From assembly GCA_002373325.1 (NCBI GenBank), contig DFKI01000150.1, positions 1-43,324 on the forward strand: a stretch of DNA of 43,324 nucleotides, in the 5' to 3' direction. Origin of the DNA: Treponema sp. UBA3649. Lineage in GTDB: Bacteria > Spirochaetota > Spirochaetia > Treponematales > Treponemataceae. Below are positions 1-8,624 of this stretch, in pieces (positions within the stretch are counted from its first letter, which is position 1; the number at the start of each line of letters is the position of its first letter). Made by a program: the position numbers and the translations under genes. The notes under the pieces are model-generated. The model saw nothing but the letters and a program-made list of their open reading frames with translations, was not told the origin of the DNA and did not search any database.

Positions 1-647
1 CCTGCTATGTGAACAGCCGCCTTACAAAGATGGGCATTCCTGTCTCATGCGAGGTTGATATTTACGGATGTCTCTCTGAGTTCATCGGTACGGTTGTTTC
101 CGATGATACAGTTACTCTCCTTGACATCAACAACACTGTTCCCCAGGACATCTACGACGAGGACATCAAGGGAAAGCACGGAACTTATACAATCAAAGAT
201 ACGTTCATGGGCTTCCACTGCGGAAACACGGCTTCCACAAAACTTTCGTTCTGCGAGATGAAGTACCAGCTGATTATGGCCCGCGCTCTTCCTGTCGAAG
301 TTACGAACGGAACCCTCGAAGGAGACATTGTTCCGGGTCCAATCACATTCTACCGCCTGCAGTCAACATCGGACAACATCCTCCGCGCATACATCGCACA
401 GGGTGAGGTTCTTCCGGTCGCAACACGCTCATTCGGTGGAATCGGTATCTTCGCAATCCCGGAAATGGGACGCTTCTACCGCCACGTGCTCATCGAAAAG
501 AACTTCCCCCACCACGGTGCCGTCGCATTCGGTCACTTCGGAAAGGAGCTCTATGAGGTGTTCAAGTACATCGGCGTGGACGTTGATGAGATCGGATACA
601 ACCAGCCTAAGGGTGTAAGGTATCCGACGGAAAATCCATTTAACTGA
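1..647 (+). CDS. L-fucose/L-arabinose isomerase-family protein, C-terminal part (5' truncated)
   Basis: The reading frame is open from the first bases of the window (codons in frame from position 3), so the N-terminus lies outside; the GTG at 9 is an internal valine. About 214 residues remain. They resemble the C-terminal domain of the L-fucose isomerase-like family: a N-S-R-L-x-x-M-G-I-P segment, then C-E-V-D-I-Y-G, a C-G-N-T motif and an H-H-x-A-V-A-F-G-H segment near the end. Members interconvert aldoses and ketoses such as fucose/fuculose or arabinose/ribulose, normally with a divalent metal in the cytoplasm. The family assignment is recognition of motif style and the exact substrate cannot be read. 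A hairpin follows the stop, so this gene probably ends its transcript before galactokinase. Confidence 0.7.
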   Translation, partial: CYVNSRLTKMGIPVSCEVDIYGCLSEFIGTVVSDDTVTLLDINNTVPQDIYDEDIKGKHGTYTIKDTFMGFHCGNTASTKLSFCEMKYQLIMARALPVEVTNGTLEGDIVPGPITFYRLQSTSDNILRAYIAQGEVLPVATRSFGGIGIFAIPEMGRFYRHVLIEKNFPHHGAVAFGHFGKELYEVFKYIGVDVDEIGYNQPKGVRYPTENPFN

Positions 648-679
648 TAAAACATAATCCTCCTCCAAAAAAAACTCCA

Positions 680-717
680 GCCTGTCCAGCATCTTTTTGT
701 TGGGCAGGCATCTTTTT
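680..717 (+). terminator. Intrinsic terminator after the sugar isomerase
   Basis: An 8-bp stem (GCCTGTCC with GGGCAGGC, one G-T wobble) closes a 14-nt loop and is followed by ATCTTTTT. It lies 33 nt after the isomerase stop and ahead of the galactokinase promoter, so the two genes are likely separate transcripts. Confidence 0.6.
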
Positions 718-739
718 AAATTAAATTTCGCATGGAACT

Positions 740-768
740 TTTCAAAACATGTGAAAATGTGCTAGAAT
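740..768 (+). promoter_or_regulatory. Candidate sigma-70 promoter for galactokinase
   Basis: An extended -10 (TGC followed by TAGAAT at 763-768) lies 17 bp after a weak -35 (TTTCAA, 740-745). Predicted transcription starts near 775, downstream of the ATG at 732 and just before the SD-preceded ATG at 798. This supports the shorter protein start. Confidence 0.45.
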
Positions 769-797
769 TGTTGAACTGCGATTTTTGGAGGAATTTT

Positions 798-1991
798 ATG
801 GCTTCATTGACATCATCATTTTACAATCCGGCTGATTTGACCGGTGCTTTCGTGAATCTCTACGGAGGAATAAAGGACGACGTGCAGGTTTTCTCATCCC
901 CTGCCAGAATCAACATCATCGGGGAGCACATCGACTACAACGGTGGCATGGTTTTTCCCGCCGCAATCAACCGCTACCTTTACATCGCAATCAGAAAAAG
1001 GAGCGACACTAAGATTCTCTACAACGATATCCGTTTTCCCGGAAGCTATGAGTTTGACGTGAACGACAATTTCGTCTATGACAAGAAAAATGACTACGCG
1101 AACTATCTGAACGGAATCCTCTCGCAGATTAAATCATCCGGTCATCATTTTGACTGCGGATTTGAAATCCTCATGGTGTCTAACATACCTGCCGGTGGCG
1201 GAATCTCATCATCCTCTGCCCTTGAGTGTGCTTTCGCCTATGCCGTGAGCGAGACTTTCGGTTTTAAAATCAGCCGGATTGAGATTGCGAAACTCGGACA
1301 GATGAGCGAGCATGAGTTTATGAACGTGAACTGCGGAATCATGGATCAGTTCATCATTTCGATGGGTAAGAAAAACACCGCCATAAAACTTGACTGCGCC
1401 ACCCTTGACTACGAATACGCGCCCCTTGAGCTTGGGGACTACCGCTTTGTGGTGATGAACACGAACAAGCAGAGAAAACTTGCCGACAGCAAATACAACG
1501 AGAGACGGAGCGAATGTGAGAAAGCCCTGAAAATCCTGCAGGACTCTGGCGTGAAGATAAAGACCCTTTGCGAGCTCAGTCCCGAAGATTGGGAAAAGTG
1601 CCGTGGAAAGATTTCGGATCCGGTCCTTCAAAGGCGTGTCACACACTGTGTTTCGGAAAATCAGCGCGTGAAGGATGCCGTCTCTGCCCTCAAATCCGGG
1701 GACTTAAAAAAGCTCGGTCTTCTTTTGAACGCTTCCCATGAGTCGTTGAAGAATGATTACGAGGTGACGGGAATTGAGCTTGACACCCTTTCAGAGACAG
1801 CGCAAAAGCAGGAGGGATGCCTTGGTGCCAGGATGACCGGTGCCGGATTCGGAGGATGCGCGATTGCTTTGGTCCACAAGGATTCCCTGGAAGCATTTTT
1901 TTTCAACGTGCAGAAAATCTACGCGGCGAAAATCGGATACGAGGCGGGATTCTTTGCCTGTGAGAGCGGGGACGGTGTCTCAAGGATGTAA
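798..1991 (+). CDS. galK: Galactokinase (GHMP kinase family)
   Basis: A 397-residue cytoplasmic kinase that phosphorylates alpha-D-galactose to galactose-1-phosphate in the Leloir pathway; length is normal for the family. The galactokinase signature P-A-R-I-N-I-I-G-E-H-x-D-Y-N begins at residue 35, with the catalytic arginine at R37. The GHMP ATP-binding loop (P-A-G-G-G-I-S-S-S-S) spans about 131-140, the catalytic aspartate is D183 in C-G-I-M-D-Q, and the C-terminal G-A-G-F-G-G-C motif is present. The start at 798 was chosen because GGAGG sits 7 nt upstream and a promoter-like -10 separates it from the earlier in-frame ATG at 732. No galT or galE is visible here. The neighbouring isomerase suggests a sugar-use locus, but a terminator lies between them. 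Confidence 0.93.
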   Translation: MASLTSSFYNPADLTGAFVNLYGGIKDDVQVFSSPARINIIGEHIDYNGGMVFPAAINRYLYIAIRKRSDTKILYNDIRFPGSYEFDVNDNFVYDKKNDYANYLNGILSQIKSSGHHFDCGFEILMVSNIPAGGGISSSSALECAFAYAVSETFGFKISRIEIAKLGQMSEHEFMNVNCGIMDQFIISMGKKNTAIKLDCATLDYEYAPLELGDYRFVVMNTNKQRKLADSKYNERRSECEKALKILQDSGVKIKTLCELSPEDWEKCRGKISDPVLQRRVTHCVSENQRVKDAVSALKSGDLKKLGLLLNASHESLKNDYEVTGIELDTLSETAQKQEGCLGARMTGAGFGGCAIALVHKDSLEAFFFNVQKIYAAKIGYEAGFFACESGDGVSRM

Positions 1992-2023
1992 ACTTTCGTC
2001 CAAAATTTGCCGAAAAAAGAAAC

Positions 2024-2245
2024 ATGAATCTGATACAATTAAAAGATTTGTGCATCGCTGTGCTCAAGGATTGGCGGGTAATTGTCGGTGCGCTGGTGTT
2101 CATCATTTTCTCGTCGCTTGCAGGATATGTAATCCGCTACAGGAGAAAGCCAAAACCCAAAAAGGTGAAGGTCAAGGCTGCTCCTGCTCCGAAACCTGCA
2201 AAAAAGGAACCTGCTGAGGAGAGTGATGAGGATGCAAAATCCTGA
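2024..2245 (+). CDS. Small single-pass membrane protein with basic Lys/Pro/Ala tail
   Basis: A 73-residue protein that I do not recognise as a named family. Residues about 17-37 form one hydrophobic segment (V-I-V-G-A-L-V-F-I-I-F). A strongly basic stretch with K-P-K-P-K-K-V-K-V-K follows, then an Ala/Pro/Lys linker and an acidic end (E-E-S-D-E-D). The positive charges after the segment predict a cytoplasmic tail. It begins 32 nt after galK with no visible terminator, so it may be co-transcribed. The ribosome site is only an A-rich GAAAAAAGAAA stretch. Composition and codon use match neighbouring genes, which argues for a real gene. Confidence 0.6.
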   Translation: MNLIQLKDLCIAVLKDWRVIVGALVFIIFSSLAGYVIRYRRKPKPKKVKVKAAPAPKPAKKEPAEESDEDAKS

Positions 2246-2291
2246 AGTGGCTCTTGATTTGCGCGGTTTCCGTTGATTTTCTAAAAACAAC

Positions 2292-4016
2292 TCAGCTGAT
2301 TTTCCGCCATAGGATTTTTTCCGGAAACGAGCGTATTTTTTCCAGGGATGATTTTAAGGCGGAGGAGACTTCCATCTCTTTTTTCAAAATCCTGCTGCTT
2401 TTCACTGACTGAGCCTTTGAGTACCGCTTCCCTTTTTTCCTGCAGTCAATTCTCATAAACCAAGGCCACGGGCAGCGTCTTATGTAATTTTCTTTTTCCA
2501 GCCAGGTAAGAATCTCGTCCGCATCCTCCACTTCCCAGATGTTCTCTCCGAATCTCTTTCTGTCCCGGTCGTTGAGCATTCCGCAAATCAACTCACGGAG
2601 CTCAATCCTTGTGTACATTTTTCTATGCTTTCTGATGAATGAGAGTGCTTGTTCCGCGTCATCCGCAAAAGGTGCCGCCGCTTTTCTTTCGCACACATCG
2701 CATCCGTCACATGGAGCCTGTTCTCCGCCCAACGCATCCAGCAGAATCTGCCTTCTGCAAGTGTCCGCCTCCGCAAATTTCAGCATGACCCTTTCCCTGC
2801 TACCTTCCGCAAAGGATGAGAATTTTTCCCTGTCCTGAGGTCCCCATACCAAAACCGCATTCCCGATGGAACCGTCCCTCGCCGCTCTTCCGGCCTCTTG
2901 AATATAAGCCTCTGCATTTGAAGGACATTCCATGTGGATTACGCTGTGTATGTTCTTTTTGTCCACACCCATTCCATAGGCGCACGTGCAGCAGAGAATG
3001 GCGTCGTCCCTGTCGTAGAACCATTTTTCAATCTCCGTCTTTTCCTCCCGCTCAAGTCCCGCGTGGTAGAAGCGAACTTTGTCCTTTCCGTAATATGCCG
3101 TGAGCTCCCTTGCCATATCCTCTGATTTTGCCCTTGTGCCGCAGAAAACAAGAAGAGGTTTTTCCATTGTCACAGCGAGCCTGAAAGCCTCCCTCCTTTT
3201 TGCGTATGCGTTGACCACGTGATAGTGGATGTTGGGCCTGTCTGAATCTGAGCGGATGAGATGAACGTTGCCGCCGAAAAGCACGTCGCACACCCTTGAG
3301 AGCACTTGAGCCGATGCCGTAGCCGTAAAAGCCGTTACAGCCGGTGGATTTATTTTCGAGATGATTTTTCCGAGCGTGAGATAGGACGGCCTGAAACTGT
3401 CTCCCCATTCAGAGACGCAGTGTGCCTCGTCAATCGCTATGTGCTGGATTTTGCATTTTGAAAGCCGCTCCACCAAAGACTCGTTTTGAAGCACCTCGGG
3501 ATTTGCCAGTATGATTTTCGCCCCCTCCGAAATCAGCCTGAAATTTTCCTCCCTCACATCATCGCTTTGTCCTCCCCGGAATTCCACCGAAAGAAGGTTC
3601 CCCTGGTCCATTCGCCTTTTTTGATCCGACATCAGGGCAAGAAGCGGATAGATTACGAGCGTGGGTCCCTTGAGGAGAAGAGCCGGAGTCAAAAAGCAAA
3701 GGGATTTACCGGCACCCGTCGGCAAAAGAACAACCTGTTTTCCCCTGCACACAATGTCGTCAAGTCCGTCCGAATCCTGCCCCTCATTTTTCTCATCCTG
3801 ATTTTTCTCCGCACCGTGCTGATTAGGTTGAGTGACGGAGTCCATGATGTTCGCTATGACAATCCTCTGCCAGGGAAAGAGCGTGGTGATTCCGAATGCC
3901 TTTTGTGCCGCAAGAACCGCCTCGTCGTCTGTCTGATTGATGTAGGCGTCCACCGAGACTTCCCTTGAAAAAGCCTCGTCCTGATTTTGATTTTGATTCA
4001 AATTTTTTTCTTCCAT
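2292..4016 (-). CDS. recQ: ATP-dependent DNA helicase, RecQ family
   Basis: A 574-residue 3'-5' helicase that unwinds recombination and stalled-fork intermediates. Seen in order: motif 0 glutamine (F-P-W-Q) at 47-50, Walker A (P-T-G-A-G-K-S) near 99-105, DEAH at 196-199, T-A-F-T-A-T-A motif III near 228-234, the C-terminal helicase lobe, and motif VI (Q-E-A-G-R-A-A-R-D-G) near 373-382. The RQC zinc site has C420, C436, C439 and C442. No HRDC domain follows. A hydrophilic N/Q/E/D-rich insert (about 62-90) separates motif 0 from Walker A. The start at 4016 was chosen because upstream in-frame sequence is AT-rich and encodes an implausible hydrophobic leader. It has no Shine-Dalgarno, but TATTAT ends 8 nt before the ATG, so a leaderless mRNA is possible. 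It converges with the small membrane protein gene. Confidence 0.9.
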   Translation of the reverse strand: MEEKNLNQNQNQDEAFSREVSVDAYINQTDDEAVLAAQKAFGITTLFPWQRIVIANIMDSVTQPNQHGAEKNQDEKNEGQDSDGLDDIVCRGKQVVLLPTGAGKSLCFLTPALLLKGPTLVIYPLLALMSDQKRRMDQGNLLSVEFRGGQSDDVREENFRLISEGAKIILANPEVLQNESLVERLSKCKIQHIAIDEAHCVSEWGDSFRPSYLTLGKIISKINPPAVTAFTATASAQVLSRVCDVLFGGNVHLIRSDSDRPNIHYHVVNAYAKRREAFRLAVTMEKPLLVFCGTRAKSEDMARELTAYYGKDKVRFYHAGLEREEKTEIEKWFYDRDDAILCCTCAYGMGVDKKNIHSVIHMECPSNAEAYIQEAGRAARDGSIGNAVLVWGPQDREKFSSFAEGSRERVMLKFAEADTCRRQILLDALGGEQAPCDGCDVCERKAAAPFADDAEQALSFIRKHRKMYTRIELRELICGMLNDRDRKRFGENIWEVEDADEILTWLEKENYIRRCPWPWFMRIDCRKKGKRYSKAQSVKSSRILKKEMEVSSALKSSLEKIRSFPEKILWRKIS

Positions 4017-4142
4017 ACATATATATAATAGAAAAGTTTTCCCGCCACGGTAATCAAAGTGCACAAAAAAATGAAAAAAAATCAAAAAAATTCCGGGGCA
4101 CAAATTGGAATTTGATTTCGGACAGATTTGATTTTGTACATC

Positions 4143-4171
4143 TTGAACTTTGCGGTAGTTTTGTTTAAAAT
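4143..4171 (+). promoter_or_regulatory. Sigma-70-type promoter for the M16 protease
   Basis: TTGAAC (4143-4148), a 17-bp spacer and TAAAAT (4166-4171). Predicted +1 is near 4178, giving a short leader with GAGG at 4195-4198. Confidence 0.6.
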
Positions 4172-4205
4172 AAACGTAAGTAAATTTCAAACAAGAGGTA
4201 TGAAA

Positions 4206-7094
4206 ATGAAAACGTTAAAATTTGCACTGACTTCGTTCCTTGCTCTCATCCTGAGTTTTTCATCGCTTTTCGCAAAATCAACTCCGGTGGAAAGCCTGCA
4301 TCACTATGAGCTTGAGAACGGACTCAATCTTTTTGTCGCGGAAAATCACTCGGTGCCGCTCTCTTACATCGAGATTGCCGTAAGAACCGGTGCCGTGGAT
4401 CAGACTCCTGAGAACGCGGGTCTCTTTCATCTTTACGAGCACATGATGTTCAAGGGAAACGAGCTTTACCCGAATGCTGTCTCAATCCAGAGCGCTCTTT
4501 CCGAAATGGGGGTTGCGAACTGGAACGGAACTACGGGAAAGGACCATGTGAATTATTTTATAACAGTGCCGTCATCTCTTTTGGAAGAAGGACTGGCTTT
4601 TTGGAATGCCGCAATCCGTACTCCGCTCATGGATCCGAAGGAATTTGAAAATGAGAAGAAAGTCGTCATCTCCGAAATCTCCGGGTATGAGGTGAATCCT
4701 GGAAACATTTATCAGAACTACATCTCAAAGACCCTTTTCCCGGATTCCGCATACCGGAATGACCCTTCCGCAAGTGTCCGGAACGTTCAGGAGGCGACAA
4801 TCGCTCAGCTCAGGGACATACAGAGAAGATTCTACATCCCTTCGAACGCGGCTCTTTTTGTGGGCGGTGACGTTGATCCGGACGCAACATACGAGCTTGT
4901 GAAAAAAATCTACGGAACATGGAGCAACAACGGAAACTCTCCCTCAAAGCCGCATGACCAGCCGACTAAAACTCCCCTTGATTCAGTAAAACTTGCCGTC
5001 ATGCCATTTGAGAACATCTCTCCGTACATGGCGCAGGTGAGCGTTGCGTTCAGGGGACCCGACACTGATTTTGACATTGAGGACACTTACGCCGCCGACT
5101 ATCTTGCGTACCTTATCTCTGAGCCGGACGGACTTTTCAAGACCAAGCTTGTGGCTCCTGACTCGGGACTTGGAATCCCACAGGCTGATTACGTGGGTGG
5201 AGGATACACGACGGTCAGGACAAGCGGCTCAATCAATTTTTCAGCAATCATGCTGCAGCCGGAAAACGAACTTCCCCAGCGAGCACTTAAATTTTTGAGC
5301 ATGGTTCAGGACGAGATTCTTCCTGAGATTGCATCCGACAAATCGCTCTACAAAAAGGCGAAGGTAAAACAGATTGTCTCAATCATGGAAAGGGACAGGA
5401 TTTCCTCAACGGACACCGCTACGGGTCTTTTGTCCGGGCTCAGGTTCTGGTGGACGGCGACATCTGCGGACTATTATTTTTCCTACTGCAAGAAGATGGG
5501 GTTAATCACCCAGAAAAACGTGCAGGATTTTTTGGACGAATACATAACGGGAAAGAACGCGCTTGTCACAATCCTCGTGAACCCGGAAGTCTACGGTCAG
5601 ACGGTTTCCGCATACAGGGACATGGGCTTTGATGTGATTGATTCAAATAACGCTTACTGGTGGCGAGACGAAAAGTTTTCACCCGACAAGGAAAAGATTG
5701 CCTTGCTTACCGATTCCTCATCCCCGGAAAAAACTCCCGTGTACAAACCTTCTGATGGTGCGGGACAGGACAGCTCCTATTCAAAGAATGAGAACATCGC
5801 TTGTCTCAGGCTCAAGAACGGAATCCCGGTTTATGTTCTGACCGACAAGTCAAAAAAGATTGACACGGTTGCGGTCGCGCTGAAGGGTGGAATTTCCCAT
5901 GTTGATTTTGAGACTTCGGGACTTGAGTCGGCTCTCTTCGACATGATGGCGGAATCCTCCGTGAAATACAATCTTGAGGCAAGACAGAAGCTTGGATTTG
6001 AGACCGGTGCGTCGCTCTACTCAAACTCGGGTATCTCGGGAAGCGCCCTTGTGCTCAAGGTGCCGGATTCTTACCTTTACAAGACTCTTCCGGTTCTGAC
6101 GGACGGATTTATCAATCCTCTTTATGACGAGAAGGTTTTCGCAAATCACATGACGCTTTACTACCAGCAGATTCAGCAGACCTTGAACGATCCCTCCTCA
6201 TTCCTCATGCACAGCGTGGAAAAGTCAGTCTATGAGGGGCATCCATACAAGGTTTCGGCAAACGTCACGGAGGAGTCAATAGGGAACATCAGCATTGACG
6301 CGATGAGGGAGCTCTACTCAAAAATCATCACGCCCGAGGATATGTTCGTTGTCGCCGTCGGTAACATCAATGCGAAAAAACTGCTTGCCGAACTCAACAA
6401 GTCGGTCGGAAAAATCACTTCGAAAAAATCAGAAGGGGAGGAGAAAATCAGCGTGGAGATTCCCCAACTCAAAATCAGCGGTGAGCCTGTGGTTCTTTCA
6501 AATAAAAACGTCGCCGGAAACGGATATGCCGTGAGGGTGTTCGCAGCTCCTCCAATGACAAGTCCGGATTCAATCGTCGCGTCTCTTGTCAACAACATCT
6601 ATTCCGAAATCTTGTACAATGTCGTGAGGGAACGCCGGGGCATCTGCTATACTCCTCTTTCCACCGGATCAATCTCCCGGGCTTCGTTCGGCATGGAGGT
6701 CCTTATAAATCTCACCGATTACGCGAATTTTTCGGGGGCAGTTTCTGAGGCACGGAACATGATGTCGGAGGGCAAGGTGATTACCGGCGTGAATGAGAGC
6801 GGGGAGTATGAGTTCGTGAGCCTTGAGGAATGTCTTGAGAGCTACAAGAACAAGTACATAAACGAGAGTTTTTCTTCACTTGCGAGCAGCGGCGGAAAGA
6901 CTTCGGTTCTTGTGAACAATCTGATGGACTATGATGATCTTTACCACGACCACAAGGAGATTCAGATTCTTAAGACAATCACTGCCGATGACGTTCTGCG
7001 TGTTTTCAAAAAATACTGGGTGGATGAGAGCTCACGTTGGTTTGCGATTGTCGGACCGGGAGATGAGGGCAAGTTGAATTTTAGCGGCAGATAG
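4206..7094 (+). CDS. Secreted M16-family zinc metalloprotease (pitrilysin/insulinase type)
   Basis: About 962 residues. An N-terminal signal peptide (K-T-L-K then a hydrophobic core ending S-L-F-A-K near residue 24) predicts export. The inverted zinc motif H-x-x-E-H is H75-L-Y-E78-H79, with the third metal ligand probably E157 in V-V-I-S-E-I-S. The second half, from about residue 540, repeats the M16 fold (L-K-N-G-I-P-V-Y-V) but lacks H-x-x-E-H, as expected for the inactive partner of a single-chain M16 enzyme. The conserved R-E-R-R-G-x-x-Y segment is also present. These enzymes degrade peptides or process exported proteins. Two ATGs (4200, 4206) follow GAGG; the second is preferred for spacing (7 nt against 1 nt). 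It appears monocistronic. Confidence 0.9.
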   Translation: MKTLKFALTSFLALILSFSSLFAKSTPVESLHHYELENGLNLFVAENHSVPLSYIEIAVRTGAVDQTPENAGLFHLYEHMMFKGNELYPNAVSIQSALSEMGVANWNGTTGKDHVNYFITVPSSLLEEGLAFWNAAIRTPLMDPKEFENEKKVVISEISGYEVNPGNIYQNYISKTLFPDSAYRNDPSASVRNVQEATIAQLRDIQRRFYIPSNAALFVGGDVDPDATYELVKKIYGTWSNNGNSPSKPHDQPTKTPLDSVKLAVMPFENISPYMAQVSVAFRGPDTDFDIEDTYAADYLAYLISEPDGLFKTKLVAPDSGLGIPQADYVGGGYTTVRTSGSINFSAIMLQPENELPQRALKFLSMVQDEILPEIASDKSLYKKAKVKQIVSIMERDRISSTDTATGLLSGLRFWWTATSADYYFSYCKKMGLITQKNVQDFLDEYITGKNALVTILVNPEVYGQTVSAYRDMGFDVIDSNNAYWWRDEKFSPDKEKIALLTDSSSPEKTPVYKPSDGAGQDSSYSKNENIACLRLKNGIPVYVLTDKSKKIDTVAVALKGGISHVDFETSGLESALFDMMAESSVKYNLEARQKLGFETGASLYSNSGISGSALVLKVPDSYLYKTLPVLTDGFINPLYDEKVFANHMTLYYQQIQQTLNDPSSFLMHSVEKSVYEGHPYKVSANVTEESIGNISIDAMRELYSKIITPEDMFVVAVGNINAKKLLAELNKSVGKITSKKSEGEEKISVEIPQLKISGEPVVLSNKNVAGNGYAVRVFAAPPMTSPDSIVASLVNNIYSEILYNVVRERRGICYTPLSTGSISRASFGMEVLINLTDYANFSGAVSEARNMMSEGKVITGVNESGEYEFVSLEECLESYKNKYINESFSSLASSGGKTSVLVNNLMDYDDLYHDHKEIQILKTITADDVLRVFKKYWVDESSRWFAIVGPGDEGKLNFSGR

Positions 7095-7134
7095 TCCATG
7101 CTAAGTAAAACCGTCATTCTGAGCGGAGGAAATC

Positions 7135-7178
7135 AAAAATCACGATTTCTGCGCATGTTCAGAGTGGCGGTGATTTTT
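7135..7178. terminator. Bidirectional hairpin between convergent genes
   Basis: A perfect 9-bp inverted repeat (AAAAATCAC, 7135-7143; GTGATTTTT, 7170-7178) has A-runs on one side and T-runs on the other, so it could terminate the protease on + and the secreted-protein operon on -. The sequence just before it (GTCATTCTGAGC) resembles the outer part of the palindromic repeats found later in the window. Confidence 0.5.
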
Positions 7179-7198
7179 TGTCCATTATCTTTTTATTT

Positions 7199-8623
7199 TC
7201 ACTGGGGATAGAATCCCTCGTAGGACTGAATCCTCTCAAGGTGGACGTAAGCGTCGGGATTGTTCGAGATGAACTGCCTGATTGTAAGCTCCTTTCCGTT
7301 TTGGAACACAACACAGTCGAATTTGCCGTCGTCCCGGAAGTAGGGGAAGAAAGCCGCGTTTCCGTCGAATACGCTCTCACCCGTGCTTATCTTTGAGCTG
7401 TGTCTTATCGCTCCGATGTAGAACCAGTCAGGCTCGTTTGCGGCAAGGACATAGAGCAGGGGAAGAAGTCTTTTTGCGCTGTAACCCACGTTTTTTGTAT
7501 ATCCAAGGCTCGGCACAATGCGTCCGTCATCCTGAATTTCAGAAATGAAGAAATTGTCGTTTACGTCCGCTCCGCCTGTCTTGTAGTCGTAGTTTTTCTT
7601 CACGGACCTGAGAGACGTCACTTTTTCGGCAAGATGTCGGTTCCAGTCAAGGTTCAGCGTCATGTTCCACTGGCTTGAGAGAACACCCTGCTTTGAGAGA
7701 GGATCCGGCGTGACAGTGGGCTCCAATAACTCAGAGATGCTGCTCAGTCGTCCCGTCAGCGGATAGATGATTCCGTCCACAATCCATTTTACGAATCCCG
7801 GGGAACTGAGAGTAAGCGTTCCCTGATCAGAGATTTCCTTGGGCGGTTCCTTCAGATAATCATCGAGCATCTCGTCGCTTTGGTCCACTATGAAATCATC
7901 ACCGCGTTTTATGGAATAGAGTTTTCCGTCCTGATTGTAGGCAGCGTCCTCCGCGAATGTGATTGAGGGAAGCCTGTCCCGGATTTCTGCTATCATGGCC
8001 TGCACGGTTCCGTACTGATTTTCTGCCGGGAGCACGGAATCCCAGGGGATTGTCTTCGAGCACTGTCTCTGTATGGTCAGAAAGGAGCTTGTGTAAAGGT
8101 TCTCAAACGGAATTCCCAGGGCTTTTCCCTTTGCAAGATAGGAGTCAAAGGCGATGAGATCAGCCGAGCTTCCTTTTCCGAGCGGTTTGAGCTGAAGATA
8201 GATGTCCGGATTTTCGGTAAAGCGGATTATGATTTTCTCATCCTCTCCGGTCGTGCGGTTTTTGTAGAGAATCCATGCGCCGCAGGAATTCAGTGAGTAG
8301 GATGGTTCGTCCACCACTTCCACTTCGTCCCCACGGATGTAGCTCACTTTCAGGTAGGTCTGAGGCATGACTGCTACGGCGACGCTTTGTCCTATGCGTT
8401 CGGATCTGACCTGAAAAAGGGTTCCCGACGGATCCCTGTAGATTTCAGATGGTCTGCCGTTCAGGTTCTTTACGGAGGATTTGAGCCATGAGTCCTTGAC
8501 CGCGCTTCGTACTGCAGCTGAGTCGGGCAGTGTAATCCTGCTGTATTGGGCATGGGCTGCAAAGATTGCCTGAGAGGCAAGTACCAACGTAAAAAATCTC
8601 TTAAAAACAGACCTAATCTTCAT
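7199..8623 (-). CDS. Secreted protein of unknown function
   Basis: A 474-residue protein with a clear signal peptide: M-K-I-R-S-V-F-K-R then a hydrophobic stretch ending A-H-A-Q near residue 26. I recognise no domain. The mature part is rich in aromatic and acidic residues, has short beta-prone stretches, and contains a single Ser-Cys-Gly near residue 115, with no lipobox. The ATG at 8623 was chosen because it starts the signal peptide and follows GGAGGA inside the end of the upstream gene. Only one base separates it from the activase stop codon, so it is translationally coupled to that gene. That pairing of a cytoplasmic iron-sulfur protein with an exported protein is unexplained. Confidence 0.72.
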   Translation of the reverse strand: MKIRSVFKRFFTLVLASQAIFAAHAQYSRITLPDSAAVRSAVKDSWLKSSVKNLNGRPSEIYRDPSGTLFQVRSERIGQSVAVAVMPQTYLKVSYIRGDEVEVVDEPSYSLNSCGAWILYKNRTTGEDEKIIIRFTENPDIYLQLKPLGKGSSADLIAFDSYLAKGKALGIPFENLYTSSFLTIQRQCSKTIPWDSVLPAENQYGTVQAMIAEIRDRLPSITFAEDAAYNQDGKLYSIKRGDDFIVDQSDEMLDDYLKEPPKEISDQGTLTLSSPGFVKWIVDGIIYPLTGRLSSISELLEPTVTPDPLSKQGVLSSQWNMTLNLDWNRHLAEKVTSLRSVKKNYDYKTGGADVNDNFFISEIQDDGRIVPSLGYTKNVGYSAKRLLPLLYVLAANEPDWFYIGAIRHSSKISTGESVFDGNAAFFPYFRDDGKFDCVVFQNGKELTIRQFISNNPDAYVHLERIQSYEGFYPQ

Positions 8624-8624
8624 C

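Noticed and set aside
732..797. Longer N-terminus for galactokinase
   Set aside because: The sequence overlaps a promoter-like extended -10 and the downstream ATG has GGAGG at correct spacing and matches the family start.
4017..4190. 58-residue N-terminal extension of RecQ
   Set aside because: AT-rich, hydrophobic and unlike RecQ; it overlaps the promoter region of the divergent protease gene.
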